A stretch of 64,000 bases of DNA from Bradyrhizobium elkanii WSM2783 (GCF_000472865.1 NZ_AXAP01000002.1:62001-126000); one strand, 5' to 3'. Numbered from the stretch's first letter, positions 34,557 to 44,523 are shown. Made by a program: numbers and translations. Notes: generated by a model not told the origin, from the sequence alone.

Positions 34557-37448
34557 TCAAGCGGTCGCCCATTGATCGAGCAAGGTCCGCGCCCGCATCA
34601 AATCCGCGGTCGAAAACCCCTCGGTGAACTTGCCGTATGACGCATCCAGCAGTTTGCGCGCGTCGTCGGTTTTTCCCTGGCCTTTGCGGAGCTCGGCGAG
34701 GCTGAGCGCCCCGCGCAGCTCCCAGAACAGCGCGCCGTGAAGCTGCGACAATTCGAGCGATTGCACGAACAGCGCCTCGGCAGCGCCCATGTCCGGCTGC
34801 TCGCCAAGCAGGAAGATCTCTCCCTTGATGCGCAGCGCCTCGGGCATCCACCATTGCACGTCATTGTGCCGGCAGCGGGCCAGCGCCTCCTCCGCCAGCA
34901 GGAGGGCTTCCTCGCGCCGGCCTGTCCTGGCCAGCACGTCGGCATGGCTGCTGAGGAAGGGCGTGAATTGCACCTCGAACTGCGCCTCGCTCAATCCGGC
35001 AAGCCCGGCGCGAAGTTTTGCCTCTGCGTCGGCAAAGTCGCCGCGCTTGGCGAGCAGGGCCCCGTGATAGGTGAGCGTGCAGGCCTTGTAACTCGGCAGA
35101 TCGTGTCTATCCGCCCAATCGCCGAGAAGCCGGACCGCGTGCTCGGCCCCAGGCATGTCGCCCAGTCGCAGCGGAAAGGCGCAGCCGCACCAGGCCAGCG
35201 CGAAGCACAGTGAGAGTGCGTGTCCGCCGGCCTCGGCGTCGACGATGATCTGTTTCGTCATGCGCGCGGCCTGGTCGACCAAGCCCTGGATCCACAGGAT
35301 GTTGGCGACCACACAGCGGGCCTGGATGCCGTGATCCAGGCCGGAGCGAACGACGGCCGCCTGTTGCGGCAGTGCGCGGATGCGGGCAAAGGCCCGTTGT
35401 GCATAAGCCATCGCCTGCGCATATTCGCCGACATAGACGAGGGAGCCACTGAACAGGAATTCGGCCGTTGCCAATTCGACGGGGTTGGAACTCCCCGCGA
35501 CGACCGCCTCTGCCTCTCTTGCGAGCGCCAGCGCGCCGTGAAAATCCTCGAGCCGAAGGCAGAGATTGGTGAGTCCGGAAATCGCGCGAAGGTGCCAGCC
35601 GATGTCGCCGAGGCGCTCCGCCAGCTCGCTGCCACGGGTCAGTGCCGCGCGGGCTGGTTCGCTGACGCCGAGCGCATGCATCAACGACATGCCGAACTCG
35701 GTCTGCAAGACCATCTCGCGGCGGCTGCCGCGGTCCGCGTCGTCGAGCAGTGCGAGCGCCTTCCCGGTCCAGGCATGGCATTCCGTGAGCAGCGATATGT
35801 TGAGCCAGATCGGCGCCGAGGCCGCGGCGAGCGCGACGGCCGTCTCGCGATCGCCATGGGGGCCGAAACCCCAGACCAGCGCCGCGCGGATATTGTCGAT
35901 CTCGGGCTTTGCCACTTCGGCGGCGATGGAGCGCCGGCCGGTCGGATCGGATTGGGCCGCTTCGAGGAAGTCCCTGAAATGCTCGGCGTGGCGCCGCGCC
36001 AGCGGCTCCGCCTCGCCAGATTCTCGCAGCTTCTCGATGGCGTAGGCCCGGGTCGTGGCCAGGAAACGGAAACGCGCGTCACCGTCGCTGATTCCGGCGA
36101 CGATCAGCGACTTCATCACGAGGCCGGCAATGCTCTCGGTGATGTCCTCGCCATCTCCTGCGATGCCGCCGAGGACGGCGCTGGCCGAATTGATCGTGAA
36201 GCCGCCGATAAAAATCGCCAATCGCCGGAAGGTGGCCTGTTCCGCCGCGCTCAGCAGATGATAGCTCCAGTCGAGCGTGGCGCCGATCGTCTGATGGCGA
36301 ATTTGGCCCCGCGGACCGCCGCCGAGGACGCTCAGCCGATCGTCCAGCCGCGACGCCAGTCCGCGCACGCCGAACGTATCCACCCGCGCCGCCGCGAATT
36401 CGATCGCGAGCGGCAGGCCGTCCAGTTTGCGGCAGATGCTGGCGACACTCCTGGCATCGGCATCGGTCAGATCGAATTCGTTGGAGGCGGCGGCCGCGCG
36501 TTCGACGAAGAGCTGGACGGCGGGAAAGCCGAGCGCCTCGGTCGCGGTCAAAGTTGCCATGTCCGGCGGGGTTTCGAGCGGCGGCAGCCGATAGAGCTGC
36601 TCGCCGTCGACGTGAAGCGGCTCGCGGCTCGTGGCCAGCACGTGAACGTTGCGCGCCGCCTTGGTGATGCCGGCAGCGAGGGCAGCGGCCTGATCGATCA
36701 CGTGCTCGCAATTGTCGAGCACCAGCAGCATCTGCTTGTCGCTGAGCGCGCCGATCAGGCTCGGCAAGGGATTGTCCGAACGGATCTCGAGCTTGAGTGA
36801 GGCGGCGAGCGCCGTCGGCACCAGTTCCGGATCGGTTACGGGGGCAAGGTCGACAAGCCAGACGCCGTCCTTCAGCGTTCCGATCATCTGCTCGGCAACG
36901 TCGAGCGCAACGGCAGTCTTGCCCACGCCGCCCGCGCCGACGACCGTCAGGAGGCGGTGCGCCGCGATCCTTTGGCAAAGATTGCGCACGACGTCGTCGC
37001 GGCCAATCAGGCGGGTGAGCTGGGCGGGAAGATTGTGGGGGGCCTGCGGCGCCGCGGCTGGCGGCGCCGCCGGCACGGACTGGGTGACGATGGAGACGGG
37101 AGCAACGAAGCGATAACCGCGGCCGGGAATGTTGACGATGTAGCGTTGGCCGCCCTGGCCGTCGCCGAGCGCACGGCGAAGCGCTGCGACATGCACCGTC
37201 AGATTGGCTTCGACGACGACGGTCTCCGGCCAGACGATGGCGACGAGATCGCGCTTGCTGACCAGTTCGCCGGCTCGCACGACGAGCGCGATCAAGATGT
37301 CGAGCGCGCGGCTGCCGAGCCGCACCGGGCGATCGCCCTCGCTCAGAATTCGCTCGGCGCTGAGCAGCCGAAACGGCCCAAATGAGAACTCGTAGGCTAC
37401 GGAGGCAGGCTGCTCCGCTGCGACCTGTCGTTTCAAGTGATCCTGCAT
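34557..37448 (-). CDS. Winged-helix/NTPase/TPR transcriptional regulator
   Basis: 963 aa. Residues about 20-115 are an OmpR-type winged helix (FGPFRLLSAERIL, LVSKRDLVAIVWP, IPGRGYRFVAPV). An NB-ARC/STAND ATPase follows, with Walker A GAGGVGKT (171-178) and a Walker B-like MLLVLDNCEHV. A long helical TPR-like C-terminus (about 450-963) ends LLDASYGKFTEGFS. Such proteins sense signals through the repeats and activate genes by ATP-driven assembly. ATG 37448 is taken because upstream codons read as non-coding. It converges with opgC (3-nt gap). Confidence 0.87.
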   Translation of the reverse strand: MQDHLKRQVAAEQPASVAYEFSFGPFRLLSAERILSEGDRPVRLGSRALDILIALVVRAGELVSKRDLVAIVWPETVVVEANLTVHVAALRRALGDGQGGQRYIVNIPGRGYRFVAPVSIVTQSVPAAPPAAAPQAPHNLPAQLTRLIGRDDVVRNLCQRIAAHRLLTVVGAGGVGKTAVALDVAEQMIGTLKDGVWLVDLAPVTDPELVPTALAASLKLEIRSDNPLPSLIGALSDKQMLLVLDNCEHVIDQAAALAAGITKAARNVHVLATSREPLHVDGEQLYRLPPLETPPDMATLTATEALGFPAVQLFVERAAAASNEFDLTDADARSVASICRKLDGLPLAIEFAAARVDTFGVRGLASRLDDRLSVLGGGPRGQIRHQTIGATLDWSYHLLSAAEQATFRRLAIFIGGFTINSASAVLGGIAGDGEDITESIAGLVMKSLIVAGISDGDARFRFLATTRAYAIEKLRESGEAEPLARRHAEHFRDFLEAAQSDPTGRRSIAAEVAKPEIDNIRAALVWGFGPHGDRETAVALAAASAPIWLNISLLTECHAWTGKALALLDDADRGSRREMVLQTEFGMSLMHALGVSEPARAALTRGSELAERLGDIGWHLRAISGLTNLCLRLEDFHGALALAREAEAVVAGSSNPVELATAEFLFSGSLVYVGEYAQAMAYAQRAFARIRALPQQAAVVRSGLDHGIQARCVVANILWIQGLVDQAARMTKQIIVDAEAGGHALSLCFALAWCGCAFPLRLGDMPGAEHAVRLLGDWADRHDLPSYKACTLTYHGALLAKRGDFADAEAKLRAGLAGLSEAQFEVQFTPFLSSHADVLARTGRREEALLLAEEALARCRHNDVQWWMPEALRIKGEIFLLGEQPDMGAAEALFVQSLELSQLHGALFWELRGALSLAELRKGQGKTDDARKLLDASYGKFTEGFSTADLMRARTLLDQWATA

Positions 37449-37551
37449 CGTTGGACGATACCTGTGAGGCGAACTCAAGTCTATCTTGGATGGCTGCCCC
37501 GAGCCTGTTTCCACGGGATCGAGCCGGACCGCTGCTCTTAACGGTCCAGCC

Positions 37552-37998
37552 TCATGGCCGATGAGGCCCGACGTGCTGGATCTGGACCGAGATGGCTTCC
37601 GCCCGCGCCAGCAAGGCCTGGATGATGGCGCGCTCGGCCTGGTCCATGGCAAGGAGCGCGATCTCGGTGGCGATGACAGCGCAGCGCTCGCAACGGTCGG
37701 CGCGGGCGTGTAGTTGGCTCGTCTGCCGTGCCTGCTTCCAGGCCGCGATCTGAGCAGCCGTCTCGGCCCGCTCGTCGTTGATCAACTGCTCGAAGCTTGC
37801 ATAGGAGGCAACCGTCCGTGCGCGAACCTGCTCGGCGGTCTCGTTGATCTTGCGCAGTTGCTCGCGAAGATCCTGCTCTGCCGGGTGCTCGTCGTCGAAG
37901 ACGAGCGTGTTGGCGCGATCAAATGTCTCGGCGATGCTCGAAAAATGCTGTCGCAGCTCGTCCCTGAGCTCTCCCATATTGCCATTCATTGGATGCAT
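37552..37998 (-). CDS. Coiled-coil hypothetical protein (paralogue of 27098-27523)
   Basis: 148 aa, helical and charged, no signal peptide. Segments such as DLREQLRKINETAEQVRA and WKQARQTSQLHARADRCERC are followed by AVIATEIALLAMDQAERAII, which parallels the protein at 27098. The unpaired CERC motif is the only distinctive chemistry. ATG 37998 has GCGGGG upstream; ATG 37989 is an alternative. It lies 103 nt upstream of the winged-helix/NTPase gene on the same strand and may share its transcript. Confidence 0.65.
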   Translation of the reverse strand: MHPMNGNMGELRDELRQHFSSIAETFDRANTLVFDDEHPAEQDLREQLRKINETAEQVRARTVASYASFEQLINDERAETAAQIAAWKQARQTSQLHARADRCERCAVIATEIALLAMDQAERAIIQALLARAEAISVQIQHVGPHRP

Positions 37999-38235
37999 GC
38001 CCCGCGATCAGCGATGTCGCCCGATATCCTCGGGGATACCGCGATCCGCGCCGAATAAATTCCGGCAAATCCTTGCAAAAATCCTGCGCCGTCACTTAGG
38101 CGCGGGTAAGCACCGTTCGGACTGTGTTGGCTTGCGAAGGATTTGGCTGGCTTTGCCGGGATTCATTCGCCGGCCCGTTCGCCGTCGTGCACGCTACCGC
38201 ATCGAAGCAATCATTTGGCGACACGGAAGTTCACG

Positions 38236-38490
38236 ATGCGGCAGGGCAAGGGTCAGATTCGACAATCGTTCCACGTGTGCGGTGGGGTACTGGCCATTTC
38301 GATCATGCTAGGGGCTGGCGTTGGGTACGCCCAGGACGGCACGTCGGCGCAGCGCAACGCCTGCAAGCCGGACGTGTTTCGTTTGTGCGCCGAGTTCATC
38401 CCAAATCGCGACACAATTACAGCTTGTCTCCAGCGCAAAGTATCAAAGCTCAGTCCAGCGTGCCGTGCCGTCTTCGAAGGCAAGAAGTAG
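38236..38490 (+). CDS. Small exported Cys-rich repeat protein
   Basis: 84 aa. A signal peptide (about residues 10-35, ending GVGYAQD) precedes one Cys-rich unit: CKPDVFRLCAEFIP, then ITACLQRK, then LSPACRAVFEGKK. The four-Cys pattern resembles the GLG1/Cys-rich-repeat family seen as small secreted proteins in rhizobia; two disulfides are likely in the periplasm. ATG 38236 is used because codons before it do not form a signal peptide. Function unknown. The 38000-38235 stretch upstream holds no gene. Confidence 0.65.
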   Translation: MRQGKGQIRQSFHVCGGVLAISIMLGAGVGYAQDGTSAQRNACKPDVFRLCAEFIPNRDTITACLQRKVSKLSPACRAVFEGKK

Positions 38491-38506
38491 GTCGATGAGT
38501 GCGTAA

Positions 38507-39193
38507 GTGTTCAGCCTTGGCGAATTTCGTGCTCGAACGTCAAACAGCTTGAGTGCCGTCGCTCATTGGAAGGCGATTCTCAGAGCGTGCGGGCTTGCAG
38601 TAGCATTGTTGGTCCACAGTGCACCTGCACAGCAGGCCTGCGCCGCCGCCCCCAATCAGCAGATCTCTGTGCCCGCTCAAGCTCATCCGCAGCTCGGCAG
38701 CAGCATCAGAGTGCCAGATCTGAAGGATGAACTCGCGGCATTTCGCGGTTCGAGAGTATCTCTCGGCGAAGCGCTAATTGCAGCGCAAAGGCTTCATCCC
38801 GGTGGGAGAGTGGTGGACATCTCATTTGATCAGGATAAAGGCGTTCCCGCCTATCTTGTGAAAACGCTCCAAAGTGATCGCCTCTGGGAAGATGCCATAG
38901 ACGCAAACGCGGGCGACCGTTTAGGTCAGACAATCGGAACACCGCTCAGTGAGCTTGACAAGGAGAGCAGACGCAACCTTGCTGCATTCAAGCGCGTGAA
39001 CCAAGAGATCATTGATGCGGTGCTTGTCGCCGAGAAAAGCGCATCGGGAAAGGCGATCAGCGGAGGACTGCTGAACGATAGTGGTAGGCTAAGCTTCTCG
39101 ATCGTCGTGATTTCCGGAGATGATCTCAAGCAGGTCCTTCTTGAGCCGCTGTCAGCAAGAGATGCACGGCCTCGCTGGCGAAAACAGCGATGA
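38507..39193 (+). CDS. Putative PepSY-like exported protein
   Basis: 228 aa. A hydrophobic segment (residues about 25-48, ACGLAVALLVHSAPAQQACAAA) suggests export. The middle (SLGEALIAAQRLHPGGRVVDISFDQ followed by YLVKTLQSDRLWEDAIDAN) resembles PepSY domains, small inhibitory or sensory modules. The C-terminal 90 residues have no recognised motif. The start GTG 38507 lacks a clear ribosome site, and the first 20 residues may not be real. Codon bias is weaker than in neighbours, so moderate confidence only. Confidence 0.5.
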   Translation: MFSLGEFRARTSNSLSAVAHWKAILRACGLAVALLVHSAPAQQACAAAPNQQISVPAQAHPQLGSSIRVPDLKDELAAFRGSRVSLGEALIAAQRLHPGGRVVDISFDQDKGVPAYLVKTLQSDRLWEDAIDANAGDRLGQTIGTPLSELDKESRRNLAAFKRVNQEIIDAVLVAEKSASGKAISGGLLNDSGRLSFSIVVISGDDLKQVLLEPLSARDARPRWRKQR

Positions 39194-39277
39194 CCTAATA
39201 TCCCAGCTGGGTGTCGGCACTCGCGCGCGGGCTACTTGGCGGCGCCAAGCGTCCGCCGCTCAAATGGCTGCCACCAG

Positions 39278-39462
39278 CGAATGTTGGTATCTGTGGCTGC
39301 GCGTCCGGGATTCGGACCCATGAGCGAACTATCTTGAGCGGCGATGAATAGCGCAGGAACGGCGGCTCTTGTCGGTCTTTCGACGCGCCGCCTCGCGAGT
39401 TAAGCTACCCTCCGGTAGCAAAACAGGGCTTCCGAAATAGTGGGTTTAGCGACGTGCCGGAC
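39278..39462 (+). repeat. Direct repeat copy 1 (left edge of accessory block)
   Basis: About 180 bp closely matching 59126-59305 in the same orientation, with cores such as GTCCGGGATTCGGACCC, GAACTATCTTGAGCGGCG and CGAAATAGTGGGTTTAGCGA. It contains small indels relative to the other copy. No conserved reading frame spans it. The two copies flank 19.7 kb of regulator and oxidoreductase genes. Confidence 0.85.
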
Positions 39463-40302
39463 CCCCGCTGCCACGAGCTACCATTTTTCTACGCAAACAA
39501 CGATTTTCCGCAACACGTGCGGCAACGACGTAGTCGGAACGGCCAATACTGGCAGCAGCATTCTGCAAAAACTGGAGCCCTTGTGACGAGAGACGCCGCG
39601 AATACGGGAGGCACGCGCCCCTCGCAAGATCCGGACGCGAGGCATCCCATATAGAAATTTGGATGCTTTTCAGAGGCGAAGGCTCATCAGCTCACTCTAG
39701 ATCGCATCGCTTGCTCATGTGCGGCTCGGAACGGCAGGACGATGCTTGGCAGTGTCTTCACATAGGAGGTGGCGCGGGGGTGCCCGAGAACACAACGCCG
39801 CCTTACGACTAGGCCGCCGCAAGCGCGTTCCCATTCGAGCTTCTGCGATATTGGTTGCTCGCCGCCGATACCGAAGGTCGCGGCCTTCCAAGATCTGCGC
39901 TGCGCGCTTAGAACCTTAGCAAGACCAATCGTTTGCGCGCCGCTCAAACGGATGCTTGAAGAAGGTAGCGCAAGTTGGTCGAGTGTGGGGAAAGGCGGTA
40001 ACGCTCCCCCGCGACCAAGGAAAATGGGGTCTCTTTCGCCCTTCCCCCTCCGGCGCGTCCAATTTCCGGCTCGGTCTGGCGGGACGTCCAGCGATGGTTG
40101 CGTAAACGATGGTTGCTTGGTCTGGCAATGGCGGCCGCTTCCGCTTGTTTCAGCCAGCAACCCGTCGAAGGCTTCGGGGTTATGATGTTGCTATAGCCCA
40201 CCCAAGATCACGAAGTCCGACCGACACTGGCGAGCTCCCTCCCAAACTAGCGGCGGAGCGCGTGATAGAGGCTTCGATTGGGGCATCCATGGATACGAAG
40301 AG
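39463..40302. other. Non-coding or degenerate stretch
   Basis: About 840 bp without a supported gene. A 157-codon minus-strand frame (40160-39687) exists but shows no ribosome site, motif or domain; it may be a remnant. The stretch adjoins direct repeat copy 1 and ends in an SDR pseudogene. Confidence 0.45.
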
Positions 40303-40490
40303 GATCTCATCCGCGTCACCAGCATCGAGCTGGGCGCTGTGAATGCCGGACTCATTGCGAGGATGTGCGCGACAGCGCTCAGCGCCGGCTCGGCGACATG
40401 GAGCAACTCGAAGCCGCAGATGTCGCCAATGCCGTCCTCTATGTAGTGACACAGCCGCGGCACGTGAACGTTAACATACAGCAAGCGTAG
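40303..40490 (+). pseudogene. SDR 3' fragment, frameshifted
   Basis: IRVTSIELGAVNAGLIARM (from 40309) matches the post-active-site part of classical SDRs (usually IRVTxIEPGAV). A frameshift then leads to LEAADVANAVLYVVTQPRHVNVN, the typical SDR C-terminus, with a stop at 40490. Everything upstream, including cofactor and active sites, is missing. Confidence 0.6.
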
Positions 40491-40557
40491 TACCTGACCA
40501 CCCTCGACATTGAATCAGTTTGAGGCCTCTGTCAGTGTCTCAAGGCGCGTGTTCGTG

Positions 40558-41457
40558 TCACATCATACGCTTGGGCAAAGCGGCCGCCAATGCATCCACT
40601 GCGAGACGTACCTTGAGGGGTAGGTGTGGCGTTTGTAGCCACAGAGCATGGCAGTCGTAAGGAAATGAAGGCTGATCCACCAATAGTGGGACTAGCGTGC
40701 CTGCCCGCATGCGTTCGCGGATCAGCCAGTAGGGAAGCCAGGCCAAGCCCATACCGCTGACCGCTGCATCGGCTATCGCGTCGAGGTCATCCAGTCTCAA
40801 CCGATTAACGGGAGTAATCTCCACCGGGGCTCCGTGCTTCCTCGGCAAGATCCACGGGCGAATGCGGCCTGACCGACGATAGATGATGGCATTGTGCTTG
40901 CCGAGATCCTCGATCTGCTGCGGCGGACCGTTCATCTCAAGATAGGACGGCGATGCGCAGACGATCATGCGCTGGCGCGCGATACGCCGGGCAATCATCC
41001 CGGCTTTGTTGTCTAAGTCGCCGGTCCGGATGGCAAGATCATAACCATCTTCGGCGAGGTCGACGAGGCGGTCGCTGAAGGATATGTCAAGCTCCAGAGC
41101 GGGATACTTCTGCGCAAGCGTCAGTAGAATTGGAGTCACGCACCGTCGGCCAAATAGCACGGGCATAGTGACACGTAGCTTTCCACAGGGTTGGGATAGC
41201 TGATCCGCCGCCAGTGCGTCCGCAGCCTCTGCTTCGGCCAGAATCGTCCGGCAGCGTTCATAGTAGGCGCGCCCGAATTCGGTCAGGCTCTGGCGGCGTG
41301 TAGTCCGGTTGATGAGGCGTACACCCAGACGTTCTTCGAGAAATCGGACGTGTTTGCCGACCATCGGCCCAGATAGGTCAAGCGCAGCTGCTGCAGCCGC
41401 GAACGTTCCTAACTCAACGGCTTTTACAAACGCGGCCATGCTAGCAAGACGGTCCAT
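40558..41457 (-). CDS. LysR-family regulator
   Basis: 299 aa from ATG 41457 (MDRLASMAAFVKAVELGTF). The N-terminal winged helix (FAAAAAALDLSGPMVGKHVRFLEERLGVRL) is followed by an effector domain (CGKLRVTMPVLFGRR, ISFSDRLVDLAEDGYDLAIRTG). ATG 41490 would add eleven residues. Divergently arranged with the MDR gene at 41560; the 102-bp gap must hold both promoters and the operator, so it probably controls that gene. Confidence 0.88.
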   Translation of the reverse strand: MDRLASMAAFVKAVELGTFAAAAAALDLSGPMVGKHVRFLEERLGVRLINRTTRRQSLTEFGRAYYERCRTILAEAEAADALAADQLSQPCGKLRVTMPVLFGRRCVTPILLTLAQKYPALELDISFSDRLVDLAEDGYDLAIRTGDLDNKAGMIARRIARQRMIVCASPSYLEMNGPPQQIEDLGKHNAIIYRRSGRIRPWILPRKHGAPVEITPVNRLRLDDLDAIADAAVSGMGLAWLPYWLIRERMRAGTLVPLLVDQPSFPYDCHALWLQTPHLPLKVRLAVDALAAALPKRMM

Positions 41458-41559
41458 TTCGAAACTCTCAGTTTCTACTGTTTTGCCCAGCATCCTATTT
41501 ATTTGCGCTGGGTCTGCTGGCAAGCCTCAGTTGACTCAACAATCTTGGGGTACGCTAGA

Positions 41560-42549
41560 ATGGCGCGCGTTATTCGATTCCACGAGCATGGGGGTCCTGA
41601 GGTTCTTCGCATCGAGAACGTCGATGTTCAGCCGCCAGGTCGGGGTGAGGTCCAAATTCGCGTTAAAGCACTGGGCCTTAACCGGGCTGAAGCGAACCTG
41701 CGCAAGGGAGCATACATTGAAGCGGCAACATTACCGTCCAGCCTTGGGCTAGAAGCGGCTGGTATCGTCGAACGGCTCGGAGAAGGCGTAGACGGCTTCG
41801 TGGTCGGTGACGCGGTTAGTATCATCCCTCCAATTTCAATGGTTCGCTGGCCCACTTACAGCGAGGTCGCGACGTTTCCCGCGGATATCGTAGTCAAGCA
41901 CCCGGCCTCGCTCGGCTTCGCCTCGGCGGCCGCCGTGTGGATGCAGTACCTAACTGCCTATGGTGCCCTTATCGAAGTGGCCAAGCTGACCAAGAGCGAT
42001 CATCTCGTCATTACGGCCGCTTCGAGTAGCGTTGGAATTGCCGCGATCCAGGTCGCGAAGACCGTTGGGGCGAATGCAATAGCTATCACGAGGACTTCTC
42101 GAAAGAAGCCAGCTCTGCTCGAGTTGGGCGCATCGGAGGTGATTGCTTCAGAAGAAGAGGATCTGGAGCAGAGGCTGAAGGATATCGCTGGCCCCGGAGG
42201 GGTACGCGTTGTTCTCGATGCCGTCGGAGGGCCGATATTTAATCCTCTGACCGCAGCAATGTCGCGGGGAGGTATCCTCCTCGAGTACGGCGGACTCAGT
42301 GCCGAGCCGACCCCGTTTCCATTGCCTGCCGTGCTGGGCAAGATGCTCACGCTCCGCGGCTACCTCGTCCATGAGATCACCGGCAATAAGGCGCGATTGG
42401 AGGCGGCAAAGAAGTTCATCCTAGACGGCCTCGTCTCAGGCTCGCTAAAGCCGGTGATCGCCAAGACCTTTCCGTTTGATCAGATCGTCGAAGCGCATCG
42501 CTTTCTGGAGTCAAATGATCAATTGGGCAAGGTCGTCGTGACGGTTTGA
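41560..42549 (+). CDS. Zinc-free MDR quinone oxidoreductase-like protein
   Basis: 329-aa medium-chain dehydrogenase/reductase. The catalytic-domain opening MARVIRFHEHGGPEVLRI and LGLNRAEANLRKG, and the cofactor motif TAASSSVGIAAIQVAK (about 147-162), are QOR-like; zinc-ligand Cys/His residues are absent. RTSRKK after the Rossmann strand favours NADPH. Expected to reduce quinones or enones. It is divergent from the LysR gene. Confidence 0.88.
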   Translation: MARVIRFHEHGGPEVLRIENVDVQPPGRGEVQIRVKALGLNRAEANLRKGAYIEAATLPSSLGLEAAGIVERLGEGVDGFVVGDAVSIIPPISMVRWPTYSEVATFPADIVVKHPASLGFASAAAVWMQYLTAYGALIEVAKLTKSDHLVITAASSSVGIAAIQVAKTVGANAIAITRTSRKKPALLELGASEVIASEEEDLEQRLKDIAGPGGVRVVLDAVGGPIFNPLTAAMSRGGILLEYGGLSAEPTPFPLPAVLGKMLTLRGYLVHEITGNKARLEAAKKFILDGLVSGSLKPVIAKTFPFDQIVEAHRFLESNDQLGKVVVTV

Positions 42550-42652
42550 GCAAGCACTGATTGGACTGCGGGTCGCCATCCGGCATTTCGTGCCACCTCG
42601 ACTGGCAATCGCAAATTTGCGAGCCGTGGTGGATCGAAGCAGGCGAGCGAGT

Positions 42653-43621
42653 TTACTTTGAAGGCTTTGTGCGTCGATCATGCCTGCGGGTGAGATTTGA
42701 AGCGGTAGCATGCTCGGCAAGCCGCGCGTTGGCTAACGAGACGATCGCCTCGCGGATCCAGCGGTGACCGCTATGCCCATGGGTGCGTTCATGCCAGACC
42801 ATGCCGACCGAGAATCCCTCGATAGGAAACGGACTTTCAACCAACCGCAATCTCTCCGTCCGTTGGTACATCAAGCGTTCCGGAACCAAAGCAACGAAAT
42901 CGGAACGTGCCACAATGTCCGGGACAAACAGAAAGGATGCCGCGGACAGTACGACGTTACGTCGAAGTCCCAAGGCTGCTAACGAGATATCCACGGGAGT
43001 AACAAAGTCTCCCCCGCGAAGGGATACAATTACGTGCTCGAGTTCCGTGAACTGCTTGATCGATAGTCGGTTCGAAAGGCGAGGGTGATCTTTCCGTCCA
43101 ATAAGTACGTATCGGTCATGGAATAGGTGTCTGGTGCGGAGGTTGGCGGGCGCGTCTGTCGGAGTCATCAGAGCGAGATCGACATCGCTCCGCGCCATCT
43201 GCGCTTCCAGTTGCGGAAGATCGAGGTTGCGGATAGCGATCCGCACCCGGGGCGCCGTTCTCCTCAATTCGAGGACGAGCGGCTCGACCAAAGCATATTG
43301 CAAGTAGTCCGTACAAGTGACCGTGATGGTCATCTCAGCTCTGGCGGGATCGAAGTTTCTGTGGCGTGAAACGGTGGATCGAACCTGGTCGAGCGCTTGG
43401 AGTACCGGTTCAAGCAATTCGAGCGCCTTGACGGTCGGTGTCATCCCGCGCTGTGCCGGGATCAGCAAGGGGTCGTCAAATACCTTCCTGAGGCGGTTAA
43501 GTTGAGCGCTGACGGCAGGCTGACTCAGGTGCAGCCTGGCGGCAGCCCTCGTCACGTTCTGTTCGATTAGAAGCGCTTCGAGGGTAACCAGAAGGTTGAG
43601 ATCAAGCCGCTTGCTATCCAT
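42653..43621 (-). CDS. LysR-family regulator (NodD/NahR-like)
   Basis: 322 aa from ATG 43621 (MDSKRLDLNLLVTLEALL). The helix-turn-helix reads NVTRAAARLHLSQPAVSAQLNRLRKVFDDPLL, and the RGMTPTVKALEL follow-on is typical of the NodD/NahR branch that senses aromatics. The tail is Arg/Lys-rich (SNLTRRHDRRTKPSK). Divergent from the NAD(P)H-quinone reductase gene at 43723, with 101 bp between, which it likely regulates. Confidence 0.9.
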   Translation of the reverse strand: MDSKRLDLNLLVTLEALLIEQNVTRAAARLHLSQPAVSAQLNRLRKVFDDPLLIPAQRGMTPTVKALELLEPVLQALDQVRSTVSRHRNFDPARAEMTITVTCTDYLQYALVEPLVLELRRTAPRVRIAIRNLDLPQLEAQMARSDVDLALMTPTDAPANLRTRHLFHDRYVLIGRKDHPRLSNRLSIKQFTELEHVIVSLRGGDFVTPVDISLAALGLRRNVVLSAASFLFVPDIVARSDFVALVPERLMYQRTERLRLVESPFPIEGFSVGMVWHERTHGHSGHRWIREAIVSLANARLAEHATASNLTRRHDRRTKPSK

Positions 43622-43722
43622 GACATGAATAGTAGCCGAGCAATTACTCGATTTCAAATATAGCTAAAACCGGTGTTCTCTGTCGGACGAAGATTCGCCG
43701 TTAATGCCTCGGAGTTCGATCT

Positions 43723-44523
43723 ATGAAAGTGGTGCTGGTTTTTGCTCATCCTGAACCGAAGTCTCTCAGCGCGTCCCTCCGGGACGTTGCAGTACAGGAG
43801 CTGATTGGGCAAGGTCACGAAGTTCGGGTGTCTGATCTTTACGCCCAGGAGTGGAAGTCTGAAGTCGATCGTGCAGACTTTCCGAACTGGCCGGTCGAAA
43901 AGCGTCTCGTTGCGGGCGCGGCATCAAGCGATGCCTTCCACGGCGACGCGCTCACATCGGATGTCAAGCGCGAGATCGATAACCTTGTCTGGGCAGACAT
44001 GCTGATCCTGCAATTTCCACTCTGGTGGTACGGCATGCCCGCGATCCTTAAGGGTTGGGTCGATCGCGTCTACGCGAATGGCTTTGCCTATGGCGTCGGG
44101 GAACATAGCGACAAACGATGGGGCGACCGCTTCGGAGAGGGAAATCTCGCGGGTAGGCGAGCGATGTTGATCGTAACAGCCGGCGGTTGGGAGGAGCACT
44201 ATTCGGATCGAGGAGTGAACGGTCCAATTGATGATCTGCTGTTCCCGATCAATCACGGGGTTCTGTTTTATCCAGGATATGAAGTCCTGCCGCCCTTCGT
44301 TGCCTACCGGGTTGATCGCTTCAGCGAGGCCGATTTCGAAGCAGTCGCGACGCAGCTCCGGCACAGGATGCGTGCTATCGAAACAACTGCGCCGATAGCC
44401 TATAGAAAGCAGAATGGTGGCGACTATTTCATCCCCAGCATGAAGCTGAAGCCTGGGCTAGAAGGTGCTGGCGCGTCCGGCTTCTCGCTGCACGTAAGCA
44501 AATCTAAAGCAGCCCCGTTTTGA
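43723..44523 (+). CDS. NAD(P)H:quinone reductase, flavodoxin-like fold
   Basis: 266 aa of the NQO1/MdaB/KefF group (Flavodoxin_2). FMN/FAD loop VLVFAHPEPKSLSASLRD, the WADMLILQFPLWWYGMPAILKGWVDRV signature region at about 88-114, and an NQO1-like VTAGGWEEHYSDRG loop. Two-electron quinone reduction, protecting from redox cycling, is the usual role. Controlled presumably by the divergent NodD-like LysR. Confidence 0.9.
   Translation: MKVVLVFAHPEPKSLSASLRDVAVQELIGQGHEVRVSDLYAQEWKSEVDRADFPNWPVEKRLVAGAASSDAFHGDALTSDVKREIDNLVWADMLILQFPLWWYGMPAILKGWVDRVYANGFAYGVGEHSDKRWGDRFGEGNLAGRRAMLIVTAGGWEEHYSDRGVNGPIDDLLFPINHGVLFYPGYEVLPPFVAYRVDRFSEADFEAVATQLRHRMRAIETTAPIAYRKQNGGDYFIPSMKLKPGLEGAGASGFSLHVSKSKAAPF

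Noticed and set aside
35220..36800. 526-codon plus-strand frame opposite the winged-helix/NTPase gene
   Set aside because: Antisense shadow; the minus strand has Walker A, winged-helix and TPR features with continuous coding.
39687..40160. 157-codon minus-strand hypothetical gene
   Set aside because: No ribosome site, no domain and irregular composition; probably chance or debris.
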